Assembly (NCBI RefSeq): GCF_007752535.1
Contig: NZ_CP036430.1
Span: forward strand, 28,135-92,134
Direction: 5' to 3'
Length of the DNA: 64,000 nt
DNA from: Tautonia plasticadhaerens
GTDB lineage: Bacteria; Planctomycetota; Planctomycetia; Isosphaerales; Isosphaeraceae
Under the pieces are notes generated by a model, which saw only the letters and a program-made list of their open reading frames with translations, was not told the origin of the DNA and did not search any database. The position numbers and the translations under genes were made by a program. The stretch's first letter is position 1; every line of letters starts with the position of its first letter. Shown one piece after another: positions 16,802 to 25,873 of this stretch.

Positions 16802-19800
16802 TCAGAGGGCCAGCAGCGCCCGGACCTCGTCCCGCTGCCACCGGTCGAAAAGGTCCGGGTCGAGTCCGGTGCGACGGGCCCGGTCGAGCTGCTCCCGGAA
16901 GCGATCGTCGAGACCGGCCTTCCGGTAGGCCCGGGCCAGGAAGTAGTGGCGGTCGGCCGTCGGCTCCAGCTCGACGCAGCGCTCCAGTGCCCGGATCGCC
17001 TGATCGAACCGCCCGAGCCGGGTGAGGATCACCCCCCGGGCGCCGAGGATCTTGGGGGCCGGCCCGATCGCGGCCTCCAGGCGATCGAGCTGCTCCAGGC
17101 CTTCCTCGGGCCGGTCGAGCCCCTCGGAGAGGACCAAGGCGAGGTTGTAGAGCGCCTGCTGGTCGCCGGGACGGCGATCGAGGACCCGGCGGTAAATCTC
17201 GGCCTCGGCCTGGTACGCGCCGACCTGGTGATGCAGGATGGCCGAGGGGAGTAGCAGGTCGGGGTCGTCGGGCCGGCGGCGGAGCAGCTCGTCGACGATC
17301 GGCCGGGCCCGGGAGACGGCTCCGGCCCGAGCGTCGACCGGTGCCGCCTGGACGGCCCCCAGGATCGCGTCGACCAGGCCGATGCGGTCGACCGGGTCGG
17401 TCAGGTCGATCGCCGCCAGCGCCTCGGCGCAGCGATCCAGGGCGTCGTCATGGCGACCCTGGGCGGCCCGGGCATAGCCGAGGGCCCAGAGGCGCCCGGG
17501 AGAGATCTGCCCCAGTCGCTCGGCGATCCGGGCGGCGGCCTCGATCGCCTCGGCGTTCCTGAGGGCGATCAGCTTGAGGACGGCGGCCCGCGCGAGCAGG
17601 TCGCCGCCGGGGTTTCCCAGCCGCTCGTCGACGGCCCGCTCCAGGCCACTCGGGTCGCCGTCGCCGGCGACCAGCAGGCGGGTGGCCCTCAGCTCGGCAA
17701 CCTCGGGGTCGCCGGGGCGGAGCAACTCCAGGCGATCGAGCTGCTCCTCGGCCTCTCCCAGCCGATCGGCGAACAGCAGGGCCCGGGCGTGCAAGGCGAC
17801 CGCCTCGGGGGAGGGGGAGGGTTGGATCGCCGAGACGGCCGTGACCTGGGCGGCCCGGCCGGGCTGGCCGAGGGCGATGAGCAGCGCGGCCAGCTGCGAC
17901 CGGGCCTGGACCGCCACGCGGTCCGTCAGCGGGAGGTCGGCCATCAGCCCCTCGAACGCGGTGACCGCCTCGGCCCGTCGGGCCGGGTCCGGGGCCCGGG
18001 AGAGGACGACGGCGCGGGCCAGGCGACGGCCCGGCTCGCCCCCCTCGTCACCGACTAGTTCCAGGGCGCGCCCCCAGGCCTCCGGGTCGCCGGCGGCCCG
18101 GGAGGCGAGCATCATGGCCAGATCCAGGGCGGCGGCGTCGGAGATGGACTCGACGGCCGTGAGCCGCTCCAGCAGCGGCTCGGACAGCCCGGGCCGGCCG
18201 GTCTCGTTGTAGTACGAGGCGGCGTCGACCAGCAGCTTCGGGTCGGCGATCGGCCCTTCCAGGGCCTCCTTCAGGACGGCGTCGGCCCCCTCGGGGTCGC
18301 CGGAGGCGAGGCGGAGCCGGGCCTCCAGGGGGGCGGCAGGGACGTCGGAGGCCCGTTCCAGGGCGCGTCGGATGGTCACCTCCAGGGAGGCCCGATCGCG
18401 GCCCATGCGGGCCTGGGCGGCGATCAGGTCGATCCAGGGGGCGGCCTCGTCGGCGTCGGCCCGCTCGGCCTGGCGGCGGAGCAGGCCCTCCAGCTCGTCC
18501 TGGCGGCCGGCCATCGAGAGCATCCGGGCCCGCCAGGCGATCAGGGCGGCCGGGGCGTCGGGGTCGTCGCCGGCGTCCCCCAGCAGCCGGGAGGCCCGGG
18601 AGAGCTCGCCGGCCCCCAGCAGGGCCTGGGCCGAGAGCCGGCCGATCCGGGGGTCGGACTCCGACTCCCGGGCCAGCCGCTCCAGCTCCTCGAAGCGCCC
18701 GAGCCGGGCCAGCAGGTCGGTCAGGGGGGTGAGGGCCTGCTCATCCCCCCGCTCCCAGGCATCTTGATAGGAGGCGACCGCCTCCTCGGGCTCGCCCTGG
18801 GCCTCCCGGATCCGGCCGAGCAGCAGGTGGGCGGCGGCCAGCTCCCGGGCGTCGGTCAGCACGCCGTCCTCGCCGTCGACGATTTCCCGGGCCTCTTCCA
18901 GCTTCGAGAGCCGGGATTTGTCCCGCCCCCGGTCGCCGTCGCCGACGGGGGCCTCCGGGTCCAGCCGTTCGGCCTCCCGGAGCAAAATCGCGGCATGGGC
19001 CAGCCGGTAGGGGAGGTCCTTGGAGAGGCTGGCGAGCAGCGTGTTCGCGTCGTCGATCCGGGCGTCTTGCAGCGCGACGTCGATCCGGGCGATGACCGGC
19101 CCGGGGGCGTCCGGCTCAAGCTTCGCCCAGTTCCGGAAGGCCAGGTCGGCGCCGTCGAGGTCCGCCTGGGCCAGCCGGAGCCGGCCGACCTCCTCCCAGA
19201 GCTGGGCCTGCTCGTCGGGCTGCAGCCGGTCGATCCCCTCGAGCAGCCGACTCTGGGCCTCCCGACCCCGGCCCAGTTCGAGCAGGACCCGGGCCAGGGC
19301 CAGGCGGAGCCGGGCGCCGTCGCCGACGGCCTCCAGGCCGCGTTCGACCAGGAGGACGGCCTGCTCGGGCTGGCCGGAACGGAGCATCAGCTCGGCCCGG
19401 GCCGCCCAGAGCCCGGGGTTGGCGGGGGAGCGTTCCAGGGCCTCCCGGAGCCGGGCGTCGGCCTCGTCGAGGCGGCCCTCCAGGGCGTCCCGCTCGGCGA
19501 GGACCAGGGCCAGGTCGACGGACTGGGGGTCGGCGATCCCCTCGGCCTGGGCGGCGACCCGGAGGGACCGCTCGGCCCCCTCGACGGCCCGCTCGAAGTC
19601 CCCCCAGGAGCGGCGGACCGGCGGCAACGCGGCCTGCTCGGCCAGCCGGGAGGCGGCCAGCATCATCCGGAGCTCGGGGTCGTCGATGCCCCTCCCCTCC
19701 AGGGCCCCCTCCAGTTCCCGGGCGGCCTCGGCATACTTGCCGGATCGCTGCAGCATCCGGGCCTTGGCGACGACCGGGGTGATCGACCGGGAGTCGCCCT

Positions 19801-21226
19801 GGGCGGCCAGGTCGAAGACCCGGCCGGCGCCGTCGAAGTCCCCCAGGGCTTCATAGCAGCGGCCCAGGGCGAGGATGGCCTGGTCCCGGACCGGGCCGGC
19901 GACCCGGGAGTCGCGCCGGAGTTTCTCCAGGACGTTGATGGCGGCCGTGTGGTTGCCCACCTGCTCATCCATCAGCGCCAGCAGCAGTTGGAGCCGGGGC
20001 TGCTCCTGTTCCCCCCCGGAGAGGTCCTTGTACCGCCTGATCAGGTAGCTGGCATCCTTGACCCGTCCCAGGCGGATCTGGACGTAGGCCAGCCACCAGG
20101 CCAGCTCCTCGTTGGAGCCCTGGACGTCGATCAGGGCCTCTCGCCATCGATCCATGGCGAGGATCCGGCGGTCCTCGGCGAAGTCGATCATGCCGCCGAC
20201 CAGGCGTCGGACCGCGTCGTCCCGGGCGTCGCCCGTCTCGGGGACGGCCTCCAGGTGGGCCCGGGCGGCGGCGGGGTCGCCGCGGTGCAGGGCGTGCTGG
20301 GCGGCGGCCAGCCGGACGGCCAGGTCCTCGGGGGCGAGCTGCAGGGCCTGCTGCAGCTCGACGGCGGCCCGCCCCTCGTCGTAGAGTTCGCGATAGTAGG
20401 CATATCGGGCCAGCCGGAGGCGGGGATCCTCGGGCCGGGTCGAGACCAAACGGTCCAGGACCGCCTCGGCGGCCTCGGGGTCGCCGGCCCGGTCCCGGTG
20501 CAATCGAGCCAGCCGGGAGGCGACCTCGGCGGCCTGCTGGATTTCCTCGTCGACGGCCTCGGCCGCCTCCGCGTCGTCGGGGTCGCGTTGCAGCCGCCGC
20601 TCCAGCAGGGACAGGGCGCGCTCGTAGGAGGTGATCGCCCCGTCGAGTTCCTCCTTCGCGCCGGGGACGGCCAGCCCCTCCAGGGCCCGTCCCAGCAGGC
20701 GATGAGCCTGGGGGTCGTCGGCCCGACGGGCGATCAGCTCCCGGGCGATCTGGGCGGCGGCCCGATAGCGGTATTCGAGGGCCGCCCGCTCGGGATCCCC
20801 CAGCAGGTTGAAGTTCTCGCGGTAGCTGTCGCTCAACAGGATGTACAATTCGGCCAGCCGGGCGCGGACCTCGTCCACCTCCGGGTGCCCGGGGAACTGG
20901 CGGATCAGGCGATCATGCAGGCGGCCGGCACGCTCCAGGGTCGGCACGTCGGCGGCCTGCTCGGCCAGCAGCCGGGCCTGCAGGAAGAGCATGTCGGCGT
21001 CGTCGGGCTGCTGCTGCAGGTAGCGGCCCAGGTGACGGAGGGCCAGCTCGGGACGCCCGGCCTCGACCAGCTGCTCGATCTGCCGCCGGGCCGCGGCGCC
21101 GACCCGGCCGGGCTGGGTCAGATGCAGTGCCAGCGCCGAGCCGCCGAGGGCCAGGGCCAGGATCGCCAGGGCGGCGGCGGCCCGCCAGTTGAACCGCCAG
21201 GTCGTCGAGGTCGGTAGCTCTGCCAC
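16802..21226 (-). CDS. Large membrane-anchored TPR protein, probably of the polysaccharide/exosortase system
   Basis: The 1474-residue protein has one N-terminal membrane segment (residues 13-34, AAAALAILALALGGSALALH), followed by tandem tetratricopeptide-like helices over nearly its whole length. Repeats of the type A-x-x-L-G-R-x-x-E-A recur about every 34 residues. It probably forms a long periplasmic scaffold. Large TPR proteins (PrsT-like) accompany many exosortase loci, which suggests but does not prove that role here. It is transcribed away from the Wzc-like kinase gene. The start is GTG at 21226 without a clear ribosome site. The stop codon lies inside the target duplication of the Tn3 element, so the protein is intact but its original 3' flank is gone. 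Confidence 0.85.
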   Translation of the reverse strand: MAELPTSTTWRFNWRAAAALAILALALGGSALALHLTQPGRVGAAARRQIEQLVEAGRPELALRHLGRYLQQQPDDADMLFLQARLLAEQAADVPTLERAGRLHDRLIRQFPGHPEVDEVRARLAELYILLSDSYRENFNLLGDPERAALEYRYRAAAQIARELIARRADDPQAHRLLGRALEGLAVPGAKEELDGAITSYERALSLLERRLQRDPDDAEAAEAVDEEIQQAAEVASRLARLHRDRAGDPEAAEAVLDRLVSTRPEDPRLRLARYAYYRELYDEGRAAVELQQALQLAPEDLAVRLAAAQHALHRGDPAAARAHLEAVPETGDARDDAVRRLVGGMIDFAEDRRILAMDRWREALIDVQGSNEELAWWLAYVQIRLGRVKDASYLIRRYKDLSGGEQEQPRLQLLLALMDEQVGNHTAAINVLEKLRRDSRVAGPVRDQAILALGRCYEALGDFDGAGRVFDLAAQGDSRSITPVVAKARMLQRSGKYAEAARELEGALEGRGIDDPELRMMLAASRLAEQAALPPVRRSWGDFERAVEGAERSLRVAAQAEGIADPQSVDLALVLAERDALEGRLDEADARLREALERSPANPGLWAARAELMLRSGQPEQAVLLVERGLEAVGDGARLRLALARVLLELGRGREAQSRLLEGIDRLQPDEQAQLWEEVGRLRLAQADLDGADLAFRNWAKLEPDAPGPVIARIDVALQDARIDDANTLLASLSKDLPYRLAHAAILLREAERLDPEAPVGDGDRGRDKSRLSKLEEAREIVDGEDGVLTDARELAAAHLLLGRIREAQGEPEEAVASYQDAWERGDEQALTPLTDLLARLGRFEELERLARESESDPRIGRLSAQALLGAGELSRASRLLGDAGDDPDAPAALIAWRARMLSMAGRQDELEGLLRRQAERADADEAAPWIDLIAAQARMGRDRASLEVTIRRALERASDVPAAPLEARLRLASGDPEGADAVLKEALEGPIADPKLLVDAASYYNETGRPGLSEPLLERLTAVESISDAAALDLAMMLASRAAGDPEAWGRALELVGDEGGEPGRRLARAVVLSRAPDPARRAEAVTAFEGLMADLPLTDRVAVQARSQLAALLIALGQPGRAAQVTAVSAIQPSPSPEAVALHARALLFADRLGEAEEQLDRLELLRPGDPEVAELRATRLLVAGDGDPSGLERAVDERLGNPGGDLLARAAVLKLIALRNAEAIEAAARIAERLGQISPGRLWALGYARAAQGRHDDALDRCAEALAAIDLTDPVDRIGLVDAILGAVQAAPVDARAGAVSRARPIVDELLRRRPDDPDLLLPSAILHHQVGAYQAEAEIYRRVLDRRPGDQQALYNLALVLSEGLDRPEEGLEQLDRLEAAIGPAPKILGARGVILTRLGRFDQAIRALERCVELEPTADRHYFLARAYRKAGLDDRFREQLDRARRTGLDPDLFDRWQRDEVRALLAL

Positions 21227-21421
21227 GGAGGGGGGCCCGGGTTCGAGGGTCGATGGGGGAGAGGCGGGCGGGGGCGCGTGCGCCGCCGGGGACGCTCACG
21301 CGATCGCGCAGTTGCCCCCCATGATACGGCCGCCTCGGCCCGTCGTGTCAACGCCGGGAGGGCCCGCACCGCGCCCCGGGCCCCGGGGCGACGCGGCCCG
21401 GCAACGTCACGGATTTTGAAT

Positions 21422-21450
21422 TTGACCGTCTCCGAAGCAGAGGGATAGAG
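21422..21450 (+). promoter_or_regulatory. Possible promoter of the Wzc-like kinase block
   Basis: TTGACC (21422-21427) is followed 16 bases later by GATAGA (21444-21449), in the AT-richest part of the 317-base gap between divergent genes. The start codon is 94 bases on. Confidence 0.4.
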
Positions 21451-21543
21451 TGAAGGCGGGCCGGGGGGTTCCCCCCTGCGCCTCGCCGAGCTTGCCGATC
21501 CCCCCGGCACGCACCATCGACCCGGCCCTGGTAGCACACCCCG

Positions 21544-23859
21544 ATGGACACAGCCGACTCGCCCCGCCCCGGCCACGAACTCGCCCGACTGACCGAGTTG
21601 CCGCCGGCGCTCCGAGTCCCCCCGCCCCCGGCCTCCCGCACCTCCTCCCCCGGCGGAGGGCTGCCGATCAACCCCCGGCTGGTGCTCCGGGGGCTGGCCC
21701 GGCACTGGTGGCAGGCCCTGGCGCTGTGGGTCGTCGGCACGGCCGCCCTGGCGACGCTGGTCTACCTGAGGTACGAGCCGACCTACCGCTCCTCCAGCAT
21801 GCTGCGGATCGAGACCGACCCGGCCAACCCCTACGTCACCAACGGCGGCCCGCCGGTCCGCAGCGACCTGCAGACCCAGATCCAGCTGATCACCAGCGCC
21901 AACGTCCTGACCTCGGCCGTCAGCGACCCCGACGTCTCCAAACTGCCCTCCGTGATCCAGTCCGAGGACGCCGTGGGCTACATCCGGGAGGCGATCAAGG
22001 TCTCCCCCCTGCCCGGCGGCAGCCTGATCGAGGTCTCGGCCGAGTCCCGCCTGCGGCACGAGGCCGCCACGATCGTCAACGCCGTGGTCGACGCCTTCCT
22101 CAAGGAGGACGCCACCTGGGCGGATGCCCGCAACCGCGGGTCGATCGTGCGGCTGGAGAGCTACCGCGAGGAGCTGGAGGCCGAGATCGAGGGCCTCCAG
22201 CAGGGACTCTTCCGGCTGGTCCAGCAGTCCGAGAACCCGGAGATGATGCAGCGGAACCTCGACAAGCTGCTCTCCCCCGGCGCCTCGGGAGACGGCATCT
22301 CCGGCAATCCGGACCTGGAGGTCGAGCTCAGCGAGTATCAGCGGCTGCACCAGTCGTTGCTGGAGCTGGAATACGAGGAAATCGAGGCCAAGGCCGAGCT
22401 GGAGGCCGTCCGCCGGGAGGCCGGCGGCACCGACCCCCGGATCTGGGTCGAGCGCCGGATCGAGCAGGTCTTCCTCTCCGACCCCGACGTCCGCTCCCTC
22501 CGCGAGGGGCTCAAGGACATCCAGGTCCAGATCGACGAGGCCCAGGGCCGCATCCGAAACCCGGCCGACCCGGCGGTCTCCCGCCTGAAGGTCCAGCAGC
22601 AGCGGCTGCTGGAGCGGTACAACCAGCTCTGGGCCGACCTCGAGCCGGCCCTGCGGGCCCAGCTGGCCGCCGAGGAGACCAACCCCACCCAGCTCGTCCG
22701 CAAGGCCGAGGCCCAGCTGCTCGCCCTGCAGCAGAAACGGGAGCTGATGAAGCAGCGGCTCGACCGGATCGAGCCGTCCACCCGCTCCGAGGGGATCGAG
22801 CAGCTGAAGGTGAGCTTCGCCGCCACCGACCTGAGACAGCGCCGGATCATGCTCGACCAGGTCAACCGCCGGATCGAGATGCTGGAGTACGAGTCGAGGG
22901 GCAGCGAACCGATCATCGTCATCTCCGAAGCCAAGCCGGGCGGCCCGCCGGTGACCAACAAGCGGGACAAGTACCTGGCCGTCACGCCGCTGGCGATGCT
23001 CGGCCTGGTGCTCGGCCTGGTCACCCTGGTCGAGCTGCGTTCCGGCCGGGTCAGCGGCGCCGAGGACCTCACCGGCCGGCTCTCGGCCGAGATCTTCGCC
23101 GTCCCCCCCCTGCCCTCGGCCCGATCGGCCGACCGCAACCGACTGGAGGGGCCGGGCCACGACCCGAAGTTCGAGCAGTTCGTCCAGCAACTGGACCACC
23201 TCCGGGTGGCCCTCTGCGGGGAGGGCGGGCACGACGGCCGGGGCCGCTGCGTGCTGATCACCAGCGCCGTCGGCGGCGAGGGGAAGACCACCCTGGCCGC
23301 CCAGCTGGCCGTCCGGTGCGCCGAGGCCGGGGCCTCCACCGTGCTGATCGACGCCGACCTCCGCCGGGCCACCCTCGGCCGACTCTTCGAGGTCCCCGAC
23401 TGCCCCGGCCTCAGCGACGTGCTCCGGGGCGACGCCCAGCTGGAGGACGCCCTGGTGCCGATCAGCCAGGTCGGCGGCTGCCAACTGCTGCCGGCCGGCT
23501 CCCCGGAGCCCAACCCCAACCGGATCCTCCGCGGCAAGAACTTCGCCCCGATGCTGGAGCGGCTCCGCCGCAGCTTCGACGTGGTGATCATCGACACCTC
23601 GCCGGTGCTCCCCGTGCCCGACGCCCTGATCCTCGGCCGCCTGGCCGACGGGGCCGTGATCGCCACCCGGCACGACCAGAGCCGGTTCCCGGCCGTCGAG
23701 CGGGCCAACGGCCTGCTCACCGGGGCCGGCATCCCGGTGCTCGGCGTGGTGGTCAATGGCGCCCGGGGGTCCGATCGCCGCTTCGGCGGCGGCTACGCCG
23801 CCTACACCTACCGCACCGACCGCATGCCCGACCCGGCCGGCGGCCCGTCGGCCGGCTGA
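21544..23859 (+). CDS. Polysaccharide chain-length regulator and tyrosine autokinase (Wzc/CpsCD fusion)
   Basis: The 771-residue protein controls polymer length and export at the inner membrane. Two membrane segments (residues 52-75 and 476-497) enclose a long periplasmic coiled region, as in Wzz/Wzc. The C-terminal cytosolic domain is a BY-kinase with Walker A SAVGGEGKTT (near 575), Walker A' VLIDADLRR (near 600) and Walker B VVIIDTSP (near 680). The tail has only a few tyrosines (GGYAAYTYRTDR), fewer than typical Wzc clusters. It heads the plus-strand block with exosortase, GT26 and AsnB genes. No clear ribosome site precedes the ATG. Confidence 0.9.
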   Translation: MDTADSPRPGHELARLTELPPALRVPPPPASRTSSPGGGLPINPRLVLRGLARHWWQALALWVVGTAALATLVYLRYEPTYRSSSMLRIETDPANPYVTNGGPPVRSDLQTQIQLITSANVLTSAVSDPDVSKLPSVIQSEDAVGYIREAIKVSPLPGGSLIEVSAESRLRHEAATIVNAVVDAFLKEDATWADARNRGSIVRLESYREELEAEIEGLQQGLFRLVQQSENPEMMQRNLDKLLSPGASGDGISGNPDLEVELSEYQRLHQSLLELEYEEIEAKAELEAVRREAGGTDPRIWVERRIEQVFLSDPDVRSLREGLKDIQVQIDEAQGRIRNPADPAVSRLKVQQQRLLERYNQLWADLEPALRAQLAAEETNPTQLVRKAEAQLLALQQKRELMKQRLDRIEPSTRSEGIEQLKVSFAATDLRQRRIMLDQVNRRIEMLEYESRGSEPIIVISEAKPGGPPVTNKRDKYLAVTPLAMLGLVLGLVTLVELRSGRVSGAEDLTGRLSAEIFAVPPLPSARSADRNRLEGPGHDPKFEQFVQQLDHLRVALCGEGGHDGRGRCVLITSAVGGEGKTTLAAQLAVRCAEAGASTVLIDADLRRATLGRLFEVPDCPGLSDVLRGDAQLEDALVPISQVGGCQLLPAGSPEPNPNRILRGKNFAPMLERLRRSFDVVIIDTSPVLPVPDALILGRLADGAVIATRHDQSRFPAVERANGLLTGAGIPVLGVVVNGARGSDRRFGGGYAAYTYRTDRMPDPAGGPSAG

Positions 23860-23996
23860 TCGCCGCCGGGGTGCCCCTCGACCGATCGATCCCGAACCGC
23901 CCCCGCCCCCGGCCCCGATCGGCCGAGGGGCCGGCGGAGGCGTGCCCGACGGCCCTCCTCCCCCGAACGAACGAACGACCACGGAGCGAATCGACG

Positions 23997-24941
23997 ATGA
24001 GCCAACCGACTGACCCCCGGCCCGCGACCCAGCCGGCACTCGCCGCGATCGCGGCCCGGCTGGTCGCGCCGGCCGTCGTGCTGGTGGTCCTGGTCTGGGC
24101 CTACCTGACGGAGGTCACCGGCCTCGTCGAGTCCTGGTCCAACGACCCGAACTATTCGCACGGCTTCCTGGTCGGGCCGGTCGTCGCCTTCATGTTCTGG
24201 TGGCTCTGGCCCCGGGGGGCCGAGGCCGACCGGATCCGGCCGTCGGCCTGGGGTTGGGTCCTGCTCGTCGCCCTGGTCGCCGCCCGCTTCTCCCTGTTCC
24301 AGACCGGCGAGTACTGGCTGGAGGGCTTCACCCTGGTGCCCACGGTCGCGGCCCTGGTGCTGGCCTACGGCGGCTGGCCGCTGCTGCGTCGCACCTGGCC
24401 GGCGGTGGCCTTCCTGATCTTCATGTACCCCATCCCCGCCGCCCTCAACAGCCAGGTCTCGCTGCCCTTGCAGCGGATGGCCAGCATCAGCAGCGCCACC
24501 CTGCTGCGGCTCCTGGGCTTCTGGGTGATGGACGAGGGGAACGTGCTGGTCGTCGGCGGCGAGCAGCTCGAGGTGGCCGCCGCCTGCAACGGGCTGGCGA
24601 TGCTCATGAGCCTGGCGGCCACGATCGCCGCCACGGTGATCTTCGTGCCGATGGCCGTCTGGAAGCGGATCGTGCTGCTGCTGAGCGTGGTGCCGGTGGC
24701 GCTGCTGTGCAACGTGCTCCGGATCGCCGGCACCGCCTATGCCTACCACCTGCTCGGCTCCGAGCAGGGGGAGAAGGTGGCCCACGACGTCGCCGGCTGG
24801 CTGATGATGCCGATGGCCCTGGTCATGGTCCTGCTGGAGCTGGCCTGGCTGTCCTGGCTGGTCACCGAGGTGGAGGTCGAGGAGCCGGTCTCGCCGACGC
24901 TGCTGGCCACCTCGGCCGGCCTCGGCCGGCCGTCCCGCTGA
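23997..24941 (+). CDS. Exosortase (PEP-CTERM sorting transpeptidase)
   Basis: The 314-residue polytopic membrane protein has about eight hydrophobic segments. The three family residues are present in order: C197 in AAACNGLAMLMSL, R242 in LLCNVLRIAGTAYAYH and H263 in KVAHDVAGW. Exosortases are thought to cut PEP-CTERM tails and attach or release the proteins at the surface. The ATG at 23997 is chosen because the protein then starts directly before the first membrane segment; the same frame is open far upstream but overlaps the kinase gene. The separate EpsI-type protein at 10367 fits as partner. The window's intact PEP-CTERM protein (7193) is a likely substrate. Confidence 0.93.
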   Translation: MSQPTDPRPATQPALAAIAARLVAPAVVLVVLVWAYLTEVTGLVESWSNDPNYSHGFLVGPVVAFMFWWLWPRGAEADRIRPSAWGWVLLVALVAARFSLFQTGEYWLEGFTLVPTVAALVLAYGGWPLLRRTWPAVAFLIFMYPIPAALNSQVSLPLQRMASISSATLLRLLGFWVMDEGNVLVVGGEQLEVAAACNGLAMLMSLAATIAATVIFVPMAVWKRIVLLLSVVPVALLCNVLRIAGTAYAYHLLGSEQGEKVAHDVAGWLMMPMALVMVLLELAWLSWLVTEVEVEEPVSPTLLATSAGLGRPSR

Positions 24942-24998
24942 GCCGGGCGTCGCATCGTCTCGAATCGAACTCGAGGCCGAGACCCAGGCGAGGTCGCC

Positions 24999-25832
24999 AT
25001 GCCACCCGCTCCGATCCGAGTCTGGGGCCTGCCGCTGGCCCCACTCACCCGCCCCCAGGCCGCCGAGGAGGTCGCCCGGCTGATCGCCGATGGCCGGCCC
25101 TCCTACTTCATCACCGCCAACGCCCACTACGCGATGGTCTCCGACGCCGACCCGGCGATGCGTCCCATCAACGAGTCGGCCGCCTTCATCCTCGCCGATG
25201 GCGCCCCGCTGGTCTGGGCCTCCCGGTGGCGTCGGACCCCCCTGCCGGAGCGGGTCGCCGGCTCGGACCTGATCTACGACCTCTGCGCCCAGGCCGCCGA
25301 GCGGGGCCACCGCGTCTCCTTCCTCGGCGGCCCCCCCGGCGTGGCCGAGCAGGCGAGCCGGACGCTCGCACGCCTCTATCCCGGCCTGACCGTCGCCGGC
25401 GTCTGCTGCCCCCCGTTCCGGCCCCTGGCCGACGACGAGCGGGCCGCCTTGGTCTCCGAGATCCGGGACGCCCGGCCCGACCTGCTCTTCGTCGCCTTCG
25501 GCCAGCCCAAGGGGGAGCGTTGGATCCGGGAGCACCTGGAGGAACTGGGAGTGCCCGTCTGCGTCCAGGTCGGCGCCTCGCTGGAGTTCGTCGCCGGGAG
25601 GGTCCGCCGGGCTCCCCGATGGGTGCAGCGGATCGGCCTGGAGTGGGCCTGGCGGATCGGCACCGACCCGGCCCGGCTCGCACCCCGGTACGCCCGCAAC
25701 GCCGCCTTCCTACTCCGCAAGGCCCTGGCCGACTTTCGCCGAGGCCGGGCCCCCGAGCCCGACCCGGGGCCCGAGTCCGAGTCCTCGACGACTCCCACCG
25801 ATCCCCGGCCGTCCCCCGAGCCCGTCTCCTGA
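24999..25832 (+). CDS. WecG/TagA/CpsF-family glycosyltransferase (GT26)
   Basis: The 277-residue protein fits the family's length. It shows GLPLAPLTRPQAAEEV at the start, SYFITANAHYAM, FILADGAPLVWASR, the SFLGG strand, and LLFVAFGQPKGERWI with VQVGASLEFVAG. These enzymes add a second sugar to a lipid-linked first sugar at the inner membrane. It lies 57 bases after the exosortase gene and 41 bases before asnB in one direction. The last 30 residues are a proline/acid-rich tail of no known role. The sugar is unknown. Confidence 0.9.
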   Translation: MPPAPIRVWGLPLAPLTRPQAAEEVARLIADGRPSYFITANAHYAMVSDADPAMRPINESAAFILADGAPLVWASRWRRTPLPERVAGSDLIYDLCAQAAERGHRVSFLGGPPGVAEQASRTLARLYPGLTVAGVCCPPFRPLADDERAALVSEIRDARPDLLFVAFGQPKGERWIREHLEELGVPVCVQVGASLEFVAGRVRRAPRWVQRIGLEWAWRIGTDPARLAPRYARNAAFLLRKALADFRRGRAPEPDPGPESESSTTPTDPRPSPEPVS

Positions 25833-25873
25833 CCGACCCCGCCCTCCCCCCGCCCCTCGACCGGATCTCCCCC

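Noticed and set aside
18764..21217. An 817-codon plus-strand frame inside the TPR gene
   Set aside because: Composition is Gly/Gln/Pro/Leu-rich mirror text of the TPR gene with no fold signal.
21450..23996. A frame upstream of the exosortase that would make it a 1163-residue protein
   Set aside because: The upstream part is out of frame with the clear Wzc-like kinase and has no motif; the exosortase begins naturally at ATG 23997.
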